Of a stretch of 64,000 nt of DNA, positions 26,396-41,300 are shown piece by piece. This DNA comes from Sipunculus nudus (taxonomy: Eukaryota > Annelida > Sipuncula > Golfingiida > Sipunculidae): NCBI GenBank assembly GCA_026874595.1, contig CM049311.1:22190676-22254675 (forward strand), read 5' to 3'. Position 1 is the stretch's first letter; each line of letters begins with the position of its first letter. Made by a program: the position numbers and the translations under genes. The notes beneath the pieces are model-generated. The model did no database searches and was not told the origin of the DNA. It saw only the letters and a program-made list of their open reading frames with translations.

Positions 26396-29300
26396 CTTCA
26401 GGGAAATTATACACACATAATATATATTATTGCATAATTATAGGAAAGCGTCTTAATCAGTATACCATTAACTAGCCTAATTATATTACTAAAAATGTTC
26501 ACATCGTTAATATATAAAAGAGTTCATTAAAAAAAAAGCTTTCTGTCAATGTCATAATTTGTTTTCTGTTTAGGTTCTGTCATCTGCCAAAAGAAGAGAC
26601 CCAGCGACATCCAATGAACCAAAATATCCTTATCAATCATGGTAGGTCTGACATTTAATGGGAATATACTGAGATACTAGTATATCGTTGCAGTAATAAA
26701 TGTTTGCCTTTTTGCTTTGTTTATGGGTGTAATTAAAATTTGTTCAGCACGTAGAATAACGGAGATAATACTAATGAATCATAATAATCATAATTATAAA
26801 ACATGTACGTGTTTCTATGTTATTTTACTTACTCCTGTTTATTGTTTAAGATTAACAAACTTTGCTAAATATTATGGACAATGATATATAGTTGTGTCGT
26901 TATAGTGTAACATAATCTAGTAGTGTGAAATACGTATGTAACGCTTTCTGATAATGTATTATTAATGTATTATTCTTTTTAATTTTCAGAGGTGCTTACC
27001 CTTGTCTTTGACATTTTATCTCAGGAAATTGATGCCAAACTGATGGTCAGTATACGCTTATATGGTTTGACTTTCAATAATACTTTTAATGCTCAATCGA
27101 ATCATAGTATAAAGAATAAAACGTCCTTTGCATCCAACTTCCTATCCCGCTGTTATCATTTTTTTTTTTGCTCCCTGACTTGTTTCATCATGATTTCTTT
27201 TTGAGAATTATGACTTTGAAAAATCAAAGGAGCGGTCAGAAAACACGCCCCCTTTGTATATTAAGAGCAGGGGCGGGTCAGCGTGGGTGGGATAAGGGTT
27301 TCTTGTCTTAATCTTCGTTACTGAGAGAAACTCCCATTATGTGGCCTTTCTGGGAAATTTTTAAGCTATACCCTCCTTCCCAGAGTTGTGAACCATTAAG
27401 GATATTAGTACCTCGGTGTAACCTCTTAACTTCCGGAAAATTCAGGACAAAACCCGGTAGAGGACGACATATAGAGAATAAGACAAATGAAACCGATGTT
27501 TAATGATGGTCAGTAGGTGCTGCCACCTACGGGCATTGAGAAGCACTAATTGGGATGTCCCATAAGGGGGCGCCGGTTTTGAGTTGATTAAATTATGGCT
27601 GAACCGTTTACACGTGTTGAGTTTTGACTTGAGTATTACTCAATTACACAGACTGGTAGACTTGAAACATGGTGGCAGCGGCGGTAAATGTGTCCACTAC
27701 AGCTAAGTAGACACATCTTGACTGGTATAAGAATAAGGGAACGGGCTACAATCACAGAAATTTCTAGACGGGGCATCATCTGATTGGTAAACTTATTACT
27801 GATTGACTACCGTCTAGGACAAACACTGTTGTGACGTCATGCATAACGACATCTGGATCCAGGGTTTACCCCCCCCCCCAAGCTCTCAACCAATAACCTT
27901 TTTTTTAGATAAATCTGATGCATAACGGGGGGTTTTAGGGTTTGAAACAACCCCCCCTTGCTCTTAACCAACGTCCTTTTTATGACATTTTTTATGCATG
28001 ACACCCATTGACCTCCTCCCCCCCTTGCATAAAATCCTCGATCCGCGCCTGGTTATTGTTGCTCGCTGATCGATTAAGTTAAAAAAACTTTATCGCATAC
28101 GAAACAATTTAATGTAAAAACGAGTCTTATATAACAATTGTCTTTGAACAATTAAATTTTCATTCCCACAGGAGCAGTATCGTGGACTGGAAGAAGTATT
28201 TAAGAAAAGTCTGAGACTGCTAAAAGCACTAGCGCTGGGCAATGACGTCGTCCAGATGCGGGTGTTTGAACGACTGGACACGTTACTAAAAATCCGAGTG
28301 GTAGAATCGAACCTGGCAGTGGCGCTGAAAGAGGTAGGTCACCCACCTGGTTGAGTGTTTTGGCATAATTTAGGGTACTCCAAAAATATTTGTCATATGG
28401 TATAGTAAGGAGTATTCATGTGGCTTAAAAATGTTCTTACCTCAGCCCCCTCACAGAAGTCATAACGTGTGATATATAATGCAACATTTTCATTTCTGCA
28501 GGTATTGTGTATGAATTAAACTTTGTTCTGTTCATATGCTCGAAGCATCATCTCTGCTGCACACTGTGATATCCTCATTGCGACTTTCCCTTTATTTTTT
28601 TACCGGCGGATTTGAAAAGCAGATGAAATGTTCGCACGCTTGATCCATATATTTTGTCCCAGAGGCCATAGAATAATTAAGCTTTTGTGGGCTCATCTGT
28701 TTCTGTCAGAACAATTTATATACATTATATTGAAAGTTATAAAAAGCAAACTTCATGTAAGATTACAGCACTTCTTGTCCAGCTTTGAATTTTGTGTTCT
28801 CAATACACTTGTATTCATCAGTACACAAACTTGGATTTTTCTTGAAACTCCGGCTACAAGGACTGGAAATTTTAAGTAACGTTGTGCAAATATTTGGGGG
28901 ATATTCCTATGGTTTAATACAAGAATTTATTGGTATTCAAACAATGTCTTAAAAAGTGGTTTAGAGTCACCAAACCTAAAACGCATTGTATATAACACTA
29001 AATTCTACATATTTAACGCTTGGTTGGTACATTTTTTCAGGCCTTTGTTGGTAACCAAACGACGTGCTTGAAGGTGCTGCCAAATCAGATACAGACGATC
29101 GTGCTGCTAGCCGCCGAACACCAGGAGAACGCGCCAGAGTTTCTCGACCTGTTGAACGGTATAGTGAAAGTGGATGGCCTGGGTCTGACTCTGAAGCGAA
29201 ATCAGGCTTACGTCATGAAGTACATCATGCAGGACTACAACAAGGTCGCTTACGTGCTTGACCAGCCTCGAGAGTTCAGGTCTGTACCAGTGCTTTCTTC

Positions 29301-32300
29301 TTACTTTTAAAAATATTGGTCTCAGGAACGCTTGGGTATGCGTCTCTTTGCACGGTGGGCTCTTGGAACCCCAGCGTCGAGGCGGACTCGAAGATGCTGA
29401 CTGTAGGATCGATAGATCAGAGCGGCCACCTAGGACGGTCACGGAGCTTTGCAAACTGCCTCATACAACTTTGTGTGTGTTTTAATTACAGTTTATTACT
29501 GCATAAATCACTTAAATATACTGTCATGCCGCATTCGTGAACATATAACATAAAAAATATTTTGTTTTACGAGAACAAAAGCTGACTTAGGCCTTTGTCC
29601 GCTCCAGAACTCAATGGGATTCACTATATAGATATGTGACCTGAGCGTTCAAGACCCACCATTTCTCAAAGCCTCGAATTAAGTGATAATACTGTCTCTT
29701 CTAAAGTTATATGATTTGTAACTACTGCTCTGAATTTGATAGTAGCTGTACTGACGTGAGCGGGCAGAGGCGGGTATTGTCTTACTACTTTTATGTTGGG
29801 TGGGGGGTTGTATAGTTTCACTCCCATTTTTGGCTAGTCCTGTATTGTTATGACTGTGTAAAATGTGTAGATTTAACTGAAATATTTATATTTTTCTTAC
29901 AAATCTTTAAATATCTAAGGAAATATCCAAATGTGAAATGAATTATGAATAATTTCCACACTGTCGGAGGGGGCTAACAACGCCTTCCCTACCAGAGTGC
30001 ATCAGGGTATGGGAGAAAAGTAAATGTTAACAGGAAATGTGCCGTACATGCTGGTGCCACCTATGATACACAGGTTCTTGACTGACTATTCTTGACTGAA
30101 TGTAATCTTTTGCAATTCTGTCCAGTCACACATTGGATTAGCATTGACATTTCAATAAGCGAGAACGATCTATTGAATCCGAAAAAAAGAGAATGTTCAG
30201 GTATGAAAAATTATAAATCATGAGCCGGTGAACCTTTTATATAAATTATTTCTATATTTATGACTCCCCTGTTATACTTAATATACATATTTTTCAGGGA
30301 GACTATATTGTGTGGACAAGCAGGCATCCAGCACCTGAAGTACCTAATCAACCTGGTCGATCTATTGGCGACATGTGCAGAGGTCCGTTATGATTTTCCC
30401 TCTTTTTTGGAATCATTATCGCACGAGTTTAGGTTTCATCTTTTTTTAAAAGCATTTAACTGATGTGCAGATTTTACCGTTTTTTTTCAATCTGACATCT
30501 AGAATTACTATAGGAATTTATTTTACAAAGTTATTCAGAGAGTCGTAGCGTATTGTAATCGTGTTGAGATATTTATGATCCAGACAATTTTCTGATTGGA
30601 TAAAATTTCGTTGGTCCTTGTGTTTTTTAGGAAACTATAGGCCTTTGTCCCACCTGAGACAAAGATTTTGTATATTACGATTTTACCTTACTCGGAATTG
30701 CCATGTTTGTAAATCGAAAAAGCAGTTGATGCTCAAGCACTGACTCAGTAACCTTAGAGCAGATGCACTATAAGTGTATTCAGGTCTAGAATTAAGGAAA
30801 ACGTTTGCAAATAAAAATGTGTCGTTGAATTCTGCAAAGCTGTTAATTCATCGTGTGATTTTATCGATATTCAGGGAGAGAACCGGTTCATTGAGTCGAT
30901 GTGTCAGACAATCATGACGGTAGACGAGTTGATGTGGGTGTTGAACCATCCTGACATCGACTGTAACCTGAAGAAACCCTTCCTCCGCTACTTCATGTGG
31001 GTGTACATGAAGACCGCAGGGAGTGCCGTGGAGAGCGGTGCTGGCGACCTGCCTCATGACGGGTTAGTATAGCGGCACTTTTCACCTCGGACATATAAAA
31101 AGGCGACTGTGCAGAGGTCCGTTATGACTGTGTCGCAAATTACCTTAAAAATTTCTTGAGGCGGAAGCATTTCTACACGTCATTTTTACAAAGCCCAACC
31201 GCTTACAAGTAAATCCATCGTGTAACTTAGAATAAGCCAGCCAACTATTAAATATGTTAGTCTCCTTTCTCACAAAACTTACCATGCAGAGAAAAGATAT
31301 TATAATGAAAATCTCTGAACATATACGAACATGTATTTCACGGATTATGGGAATGGCAACCGTAATTCCTAAAGAGGATAGAAAGGGAATACGGACGCCA
31401 TATAAACTTGACTGATGGGTTGGTTTGTTTGAATGACAGTTCCTGTGTAGGGGAGGAAACTATGCCATATCTGCTTCTGTCTGTGTGCACTGTGGCTAGG
31501 ATGTATCAAAGGCCATGTTTTATTTCTGTCATACTGAAGTCCTTCACATTTTATTACTTTACTGCTAACTTTATCTGTTTGAGTAAGCCCCTTTCTTAAA
31601 TCAATTCCACCTGAACATGATTTGCCATGTTTTATTATTGGTCTCAGGTTTTTGTGGAAGTTCCTGCAGAGCGTAACGAAGGACGCACAGGAGATGACAG
31701 ATTACATCTCACGTCACCAAGAGGAAACAATCAAACTGCTGAAGAAGACACCGGAGAAATGGTCTGGGTTCATACTTCAAAACAATTAATACTCCTTTAC
31801 AAAATTGTGACATATTAATTAGTTGTCATTATGCTCTTTTTAAGAATATCATACGGGAATGCATTCCCGTGATTATTGGAATAGCTTGATTGGTGTATGT
31901 TGCAGTGCATGTAAAGTGAAATTCATTTTAATATACCAAAATGCCCAGTACCCATGCTAAGGTTGGATTTCGCTTAAAGTCACGTTTCCTTTATATTTTT
32001 ATTCAGGGCTACGGGCGCCGGTAGTGACTACTCTAACACCGTGTTCTGTACCCTTCACTACATCTTTGATGCTGTCATGCCGATGCTACAGGTGAGAAAG
32101 GAAATAACTCTTACATTTATGTTAATGAATGAGAATACATTATTGTAGAACTAGTGATGTTCATCAATCCATTTCCCTTGTTTTTTCATAACATTGCTTG
32201 TTAGGTGTCAAGATTTTAAAGACAACGGAAAACACATTTCTCTTCTCTGTTTCAGGCTTTCTTCACCAAGTTTTACATCCCGGACAAAGAAGTGTACCCT

Positions 32301-35300
32301 GCAGAAGTAGAGAATACAGATAGGCTATCACAGGCCTTGACGGTAAGATCCAATTAAACATTCAATTGAATACAAATAAAACGTTTTTACTAATAACTGA
32401 AGTGTTGTACAGAAAAAAATAACGCTTTTATTTTAAGATTTTAATTAAGAATACCTACTTTGAAAAATGACGTAAAGATATTTAGGGGAATATACCTACA
32501 TGGTACTGTAAACGTGTTTATTAAACGTTTCCTATTCCTCTTGTGAAACATGACAGGGACGAATCAGAGTTACTTTTGCTTATCAGGTTAAATTCACACC
32601 TCTATATTATTTTCGATTTATAGGGGTTTTGTGAGGCTGTTATTCCACTCACCACCATGCCTTCACACCTGAAAGCCATCATCTCTTGTATGTCCGCAAT
32701 CATTCCGGCATCCACAGTTCCAAACTCGGTAAGTTAAATTGTTTTATTCGATTATCTCAACTAAGGTAGGCACACTGTTGGAATAATATTAAAACAAACT
32801 TAATGTGAACAATAGTAGACACTATAAGGTTTATCTATATGTCTACAGCGTAAGGTGATAACGGTTACAAATTCTGTTTTAGGTTATGGAGGGTCTTGTA
32901 GAACAGTTAAGGAATTCCAATAGGTTCCGAGAAACCAAGAGCCAGATGCAAAGGGTAAGTGTCAAAATATCCCCTAAGTCTTAGATCTTGTCAATCTAAA
33001 GTGAACTACAGGGAAGATGGTCATGTAATAGTCTGTGCAATTCAAGTAGAGCAATATTTGATTTTCAAATTAAACTGAAGTTGTTCTAAAGTGATGTTCA
33101 GAATAAGAATAACCAAAAACACCATAGGGAATTAAAGAAATATTTTTCAATTATATTCTTTGTTATTCATAACAAAATACAATATACATGTCTTGATATT
33201 AAGTGGTTAACTGTGGTACGTGCATTTGCATTTGATAAATATTATCGCATTTGTATTTAATACTATATCAATTGCATGTGCGCTTGGTTAATCTGAAATA
33301 TTGCATATTCATTGGAATTTTCGATCTTGCATTCGAACTAAACCGAGTCGTTTGTAGTAGATGTATATGAAGAGAATGTATTCCTGTCTTGATTAACAAA
33401 GAAATTTTGACTGTGTTAACAGCAAGGACAAAAGGAGTACTATGCTGGAGAGCTAGAACTAAACGCCAAATTGCGGACGTTCGCTGTGAACTGCAGCTTG
33501 TTATACGGGGGACACAACACGGTATCAGCACAACTCAAGCACAAAAACAAAAGAGGTATGCTACATCTTTTTTTTTCTTGCCAATTTCTTTTTCTTTTTT
33601 TCTAATTCCTACCAGATTTTCATCGTGTGAGGTTATTCTGATCACTGACAAATGCATACGAGACAAACTATTTTAACCTCTACACATAGAAAAAGAATTA
33701 ACAGGAAAACATCCACACATTGCAAACGAAACAATGCAAAAAATACCCATAAAACTAATCTTGATATTCATAGACGATATAATAAAAAACACGGTTTGTA
33801 GGTTAAGAAAAATTATGAATAAACAATTGACAAAAGTTTGTAAGATGATAATTATCAAACCGTCCTAATCCTTATACTGCATAAGCCGTATCTGTTTGTT
33901 ATTAGAACACTAATGGGAGGTGATTAGCTCAGTTGACAATAGGTCATTTTAGCCATAGGAATCTTCCTTTTCCGTGGTCTGTGTCAACTTAAGCTGAGCA
34001 TCTTGAGCCATGGGTCCCTTGTATTGAACAGTTGTAAATTTCATACTCAGTTAAATACAATGTTTATTGATCTGTGTTTGGTGTATCTTTTGTGCTCAGA
34101 ATACACAACGATTGGAGGAGACGAGGAACTACCACTCGGTGAAGAGTTCCAAGAACATTTGAAACGGTTCCTGAGACCTAGTGAGAAAAAAGTTGTAAAG
34201 AGGATAGAACTTGTGAAGAAGCTTGTTGATCAGCTAGCGTAAGTTGAATTAAAAGAATACCTGATACACATTCCTCTCACAAAGTGAGATGAAAAAGAAA
34301 ACTTTTACCGAAAATTCCTTAGAATAAAAAATAAACCATGCTTTGCTTACGAAGACGCCCCAAGGTGAGTTCTTGATAGTTGTATTTAAAGAAATAAAAC
34401 TGTGAAATATAAGGACATTTTACCTGCGACAAAACGTGAATACCTTTTTGTTGCTGGCAAAAATTAATAGCAGATGTGCAGCTTTACTTGAAACTGGTGA
34501 TTTTCCCTTTTTTTGCTCATTTCATGTGATAACAAATAACCCACAAGGAAATGGATATTAATTTAGCATTGTACATGCTGTGTCACGACGAATAAAAAAC
34601 CGAGCATCTTTCTGGTTTCAGGATATCATCATCGTTTTATTCCAAGATAACCACAGAATCTAAGCGAATTGAACAAGAGGAGCTGGATATTCGGTGTCTG
34701 CAGCTGTTACGAGCGCTGATCCATAACGAGGAGCGAAAACTACCAGAGGACTGGGACGAAAACCCGCAGGATCATAAAAAGTAATTTCATAAGATTATTT
34801 TGTATTCTTATTTCTTATTTTCAACATGTTTACATTTTTTCTTAATGTAGGCATACGTAATATATATATAAAGAACAGAATGTAAAACAGACAATAATTT
34901 GTTTAAATGTGTTTATGCTAATACAAGTATGAGTATATTCCCTTCTATAATATCATTCTAAAATGAAAACTAATAATCTATTATGCCAAAGATTAATTAA
35001 AGGAAACGATACCGAGCCGTTATTAAACAAATTTGCAAATGCATTAACGACTAAATTCACAGAACATTCGGTTTGTTATAGATGCTTAATAATAATACCC
35101 AGAATACATTGAAATTTTAATTTATTGGATATTTGCTTGTTCCGATAGCGCATAAATGTTCAGGCACTTTACCTCCTTGTGCAGAACAAAAAAATGTCTT
35201 GAAAGTATGTTGCAATTTACATTGTTTCATCTTTTAATTTTATTTTGAAATGGTCATCTTTTATTTTATTTTGAAATGGACACATTGAATACTTTGCGCC

Positions 35301-38300
35301 GCCCTATCAAAATTTTTAGTAACTAGTGAACCCAAGAAACAATTATATTATCAAATTTTATGCAAAAATACATGCAACATTCGTGAATTTCCCTATGGGA
35401 ATATTCATAACAGATTACCTCATGAAGATTATATACGACCGTCAAACCAATAACTACTTATTCTAAGTTTTCCCATCAGTAGATAAATTGTCTTAATTTT
35501 ATACCTTCTTGTCTTCAGGCAGATCAGCTTGATTAAGGAGCTGCAGATCACGTTAAATGAAATGGGAGCCGTCATCAAAGTTCTTCCTCACCTCGCTCGG
35601 CCAAGTGACCGGATCGCCAAAGAGGTCTTAGCCTTCGTCTGCATCATGCTGTTTAACGCAAACGCTGACGTGCAGGTTGGTTAACATATTTGGTTATTTC
35701 AGTATACCCTACATGATATGATTACTGTACTTGCTCATAGCTGAAAGTTGTGACTACCGGTGTAGTGATACGCTTGTTAAGATCTAGTGTGTGGTATAAA
35801 AGTAACTGATATTTTCTCGTTCGTTTTAATCCTCGTTACAAACCAATAAATGCAGATACCACTGTTCGATCTTGGAGGATGAAGGTAATCAAGATATATA
35901 GATACAGATTTAATAATGCATTTTAAAATCCTAAACGATATACAGTTTTAAAAGAATTCTGGGACCTCCTTTGACTTGTATTCTTTCTCTTCTTCAAGTC
36001 TTCGTTGCTGCACTACTTCTTACAAACCAGAGAGGAGAGCTTCTTCGCAGCAATAAGAAACAGGATGCACCTGTCAGCCTTAGCTATCAAAGAGAGGTAA
36101 GATGGCACGTGATCAATCATATAACAATACCCTTCACCAGTTTGAATGGTATAAGACATAGCGGATGAGCTTTTGGAGTCTAAGGGTAGAGCAAAAGACT
36201 CAAAGATGGGTGGTCTTGAGTTCAAATCTCAGCCGACCCCACCCAGGATGAGGTTCAATGGGAAGGCAGAACCGACGGCCGTGTTTCATTCACAATCGAG
36301 TGCGCCTTTCGGGGCTTGCTCGGTGGAATGACCCAGCAATGAAGACTTGCAATTGGCTAAGTTAACAACAGGATATAAGTGAAAGGAAACGTGTGCTACT
36401 GCACAGTCACGTAGTAATTTGTTAACTAGCATTTAAAACAGGTGGTCACTTCTGCCAACAGTTATTAAAACTAAGACATAGCATGTCTTTTCTGGTTCAC
36501 TTGGCTTTCATGAGTCTATTGGTGTTCATTCAAGATTATGTAAAACATGGCTTATATAAAACAAGTGAAAACGAACCACATTTTATCTTATAGCACCTGT
36601 ATTTTTCACTATGCGACGTTTTCTTTATTTCCATTGTAGGAGAGCCTTGGCAGCGCAACAAAGAGCGAGAATGAAAGAGGCGATGGCTCAAACCAAAAGT
36701 ATGCAAACTAGCATGGCTATCGGCAAAAAAGCGTTACAGGTAAGTTACCCAATATAGTTTTCATTAAAATAACACGGCGCAAGCGGCAAATAATGCTGAA
36801 ATGCGAACTATAAGCCGGTAACTAGCATGTAATAATAGAGCATCATTAGGATGAAAGTAGATATATTCATCACCTCTAAAAAAGATAATATCGACTTCAA
36901 AGATGCCACTGCTTTTCAAGTACATACAAATGTCCCTTCCCAAAAAAGAAGAAAGATTAAAATGTTTTAAGCACATGGAATTGACCTGTTAAAATCACTC
37001 TTTTGCTCAAAAGAGTAGACCCCAGGGTCTTGGAGAAGAAACCCAAATTGAGACGTATCCAGCTTAAACTTTCTTATTTTATCTCAGCTTGGAGAAACAA
37101 TTTACCATTTTCAATTATTATTTCTAGTTGTTTAAGACTGGAAGTTTTCCATGTCTATTTTGTTTCACCCTCGTTTGACCCTCGACCCATAAAATGCATA
37201 TCTTGCAATTGTTGTACCTCTACAAGGCATATATCTGTATTTTTAAATTAATCAGTTGTTTCTTTTTCAGTTTAAAGGAATTTTGCGATTGGGTTTCTTT
37301 TTATATTTGCATTTTAATGCTAACAACAATATATGGAAAAACTTGATTATGAGCATAGACAAACTTGCTTCTTAATTCTATCGTCCCTTTACCTGTAAAC
37401 CCTCCTTATTATCAATATCAATAATATTTATTCTTCTTTTGCTAAGATGCACAAAGTAAGTGGCTCAAACCTGGTGTAGATATTGGCTAGTGATATTTCA
37501 CATGTAGCATTACTAATCGGTTCCTAAAAGCACATTTACATCTCATGTAAATGGAAACTCAATAGATGCTTTTTAGAGTCATCCTACATTCTACACTAAT
37601 GATATATAATATTTTCTATAGTTTATACTATCACAACTGTAGAGCGCAGTTAGCGGAATGTATGCCTCAATAATGCTATACTTTAGACTCTCACGATGGT
37701 GTATGGGTAGCCTCTTTGTTGTATTCCATTATACCTGACAAAATCAGTATCTAATTTAATGAAGGTTTGTATACTTTATCTTAGGATATGGATTTTGATT
37801 TTGCATGAATTGCTTGTGACGTATATGTAGGTCCTTCACCAAGTAGGCGTGCATCTGTTTTGTCACTTTTTTACCTTTCCTATGTTGTGGTCAATCATGA
37901 TAAAATGATTTTTAAATTTATGATCGTTTACTTTGATTCAGATATTGTTTTAGAGAGTGTATTAAAGAATATAAGTAATTACGATGGCATGTATAAATGC
38001 ATTATCACTGATTGTGTGTATGGATTTTCTTGCAGATATACTATATTTTGATATATCCAGAAAATCCTTTGATTACCTAATGTATATGTTTATGTCTAAT
38101 GCTTATTATTCATTCTAATTCAACAATATGATTATATATAAATAATGCTTGCAATGATTTACCTAGAATATATGGCATCCCTCAGTTCCATATATTCTGT
38201 TATTCTTAAATTAATTAGCATGATTTATTTAATCGTCGTGTCTATTTTCCCTTTAACTGAAAATGCTAAATTTCACGATTTTGTCTCTAGTAATGAAAAT

Positions 38301-41300
38301 TAACGGAAACCTATCTGTAGCATAATTAATTTTCCTACGCTCGCCTCTTTTTATTCACGTGGCCCAGCCTTTATGTTTAAACTTGTATCAATCCATATGG
38401 GATTTCCATTGACATCCATACAATGTGCACCTTTTTTTCACCGGAAATATACAGAGTCCTTCATAAAAAAAACCGATGAAATATTTGTCTGCAGTATCGC
38501 AACGCAATGGATTGGCGAGCGCGTAACCGTTTAAATAAGAGATGCAAATGTTTGTCCCTTTTACACCGAACGTGATTTTATGTTGACTTCTGAAGGCAAC
38601 TCAAATATGCAACACGAGAATACCATCTGGAATGTCATCTGATTATATTGGACATTTACTTAGCTCGCGTTAACTTAAACATTTCAGCGACTGTGGATTT
38701 CTTTCTTTTAAACTTAAATATGCTCCGTTCCAAATTCCCTGACGACCTAATTTTTACGATATTTATTTCAACTGTGTTTCATTTCTTATATGTAAGTTTG
38801 CTAACATGAGGTAGTGTGGTTACTTAAGATAATTTTAAATAGTATTAATTAAATATGTTTGTTTTGCGACGATTTTGACTTTCGAAAAGATGCAAAAACG
38901 ATGATATAGTTTGACGTATCACTATACCTGGTTTTTTTTTCTCTGATATAGGAGAGTGTGACGGAACAAATGTTACGTAAAAGTGAAACTTACAAGTGCA
39001 ATTGTGACGCCATCTGTGTATGGTCAAATGTTTCCTGTTTAAGATCGCTGTTTTAGCCGTCAAATCGCAGTATCTAGTATCGGTTGTTGATGTTTTATTT
39101 TAAGTCTATCACATAAAATTCAAAGGGGTATTGCTTTGTCACAAAATAATTGCGTATTAAATTTACACCAGGGCAAAAGAACGGAAAGCTGCAGTGTATT
39201 TTACAAAATAAAGAAGGTTTCACAAAGGAGTTTGGGTGAAGAGAGTGGAATGGAATATAGTAGAAATAAGTAGCGTTATTTTGACACGGATATCCTTTCA
39301 AACCTTTTATCCCCACTCTTAACATTTGACATGACGTTTATGATTTAATATCTATTTCACCGCATGCAGGCAGTTACATTTAATAATATTTTACTCTTCA
39401 CTAACTTTATATTTTATCAAAAAGCTTACCTTTACTCCAAGGCACATCTTTGCATTCTGTCTTCCTTCCGTTATCAAATTGATCTTTTATCTCACATCTC
39501 TCAGGAAATTCAAGCCTTAGACACCGCTCTGAAGAGGAATAGATTTGGACAAGGGGCAAGTTAAATGTGCATGTGAAGTCTCGTGACATGTTTGACGCAC
39601 AGTGTGTTTTTGTGACTCCGTACATTGCCATGGTTTCCACCATGTATGTACGAGTCTAGTCGCTGTCAATACGCTCTGTGTGACATTACTGTTTTGTACT
39701 ACGGCGTTTTTTTTTTTTCCACCACGGGTCTGGCCCTTCTATTATTTCATAGCTAGTGCTAAATGGGTCGGCGTCTTTTAATTTGCTGGGTATTAACACT
39801 GCACCAGTGTCATTTTTTTCTGAATGTGACACAAACAGTTATATGCGGTCTTAGAAAAGGACTTGCTTGCACGCGTTTTCAGTGCTGCATATGTAAATAG
39901 TTGTTTACTATTAGATTTTAGTGAGTTTTTCAACAGCTTCTAACCCTTTATGTAGATGGTAGTGTTATACTTATTTTATGCGCTACATTTGACCGGTTCC
40001 TGGGAGAGGCTTATCCATATATTAGTATGTATTCGTTTACAGGGGTGAAATCAGTATTCCTGTGGAGATGAAAAATAGTGTATCAGATGAATAATTAGTA
40101 CTCTTTCTCTCATGTCCTTATTCTCTTTTTACTTAGGGAATTTTAAGGACATATTTTGGATTTAAATTGTATGATAATTTCAGTACAATCCTAATACATG
40201 AATTGTTCAACTGTAAAAATGCACCAGATTTATTATAAGGTCTGGGGAAATCCTCTGAACAACCAATTGGTTGGAAATATATTCATATACCAATTCTTTT
40301 GTGTTTTTTATCGTTTTCCTTGTCTATCGTAGATTTATGACGTCAGAATAGACTTCCAGTTAGACAGACATGAAACACAAAATAGATTTTTATACAGCAT
40401 AAATAATTGCTCTTTAAACATTAAGGGTTAACTATTAATTTATTTGATATTTACTTACCTGCACGAACATAACTTTCTATGTGATTATTTAAAAGTAATT
40501 TACTCTATGATTGAAACTGTAGAATACGTAATTCCTGTTGAGTGGACTGGTTCATTTTGAGAGTAATGAAGGGAGGGAAGATCATTGGTGATATAGAATA
40601 CACTAGAATTTAGTGTTCCCTGCATGAGTATCACAGCATGGATAGTATGCGCATATCACTTTTTACCCCTGGAAATACATGAAAAAATATTTTGTCTGAT
40701 AATTAACCACAACCAATAAGTTCAGACAGCAGTGATATTTTTCATCACTGGAATATAAAAACCTTGAAAAGGGAAACACGTTGATTGTGTTGGGATTGCT
40801 AACAAAAGTGTTTGTAGTGTTTTATATGTATATAAAACCTTAGTACATGTTTAGTTAGTCAAAAGAACAATAATACAGCAAGCGTTATTGACAGTGGCTT
40901 GAAGATTTTATAAACTAGACCCATCTTTAACAGCACTGCGTAAAGTGGAATATATATGTTCGAATAGAAATGAACCTTTAAATTTCCTCTCAGGAGGCCA
41001 TGGCCTGCAGTAGACCTTATACGGCAACGTATAAAAAACCTCCATTGCCGGGGCTTTCAACTTTCTGGGAACCGTCAGCCCCCAGAAAGAATACTTGCAC
41101 CTATTACTCTATCTAACACTACAATTCTAGTTCCTTTACTGTCTGCACTTCCCTAATTATCTGAAGGGTGTTTCCTGGTGTTATGATTGTTTTTCGTCAT
41201 TAAATGCGTGTTAAAATTTACGCTTGCATGTGTAGGTTCAAGTAAATAAACCACGTGAAATCTTTTTTATGCATTAGTCGTAAATTAAAACAAAATGCCA

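Noticed and set aside
29107-29454. 115-residue antisense frame
   Set aside because: Shadow of exon 24, whose sense peptide matches IP3R helices.
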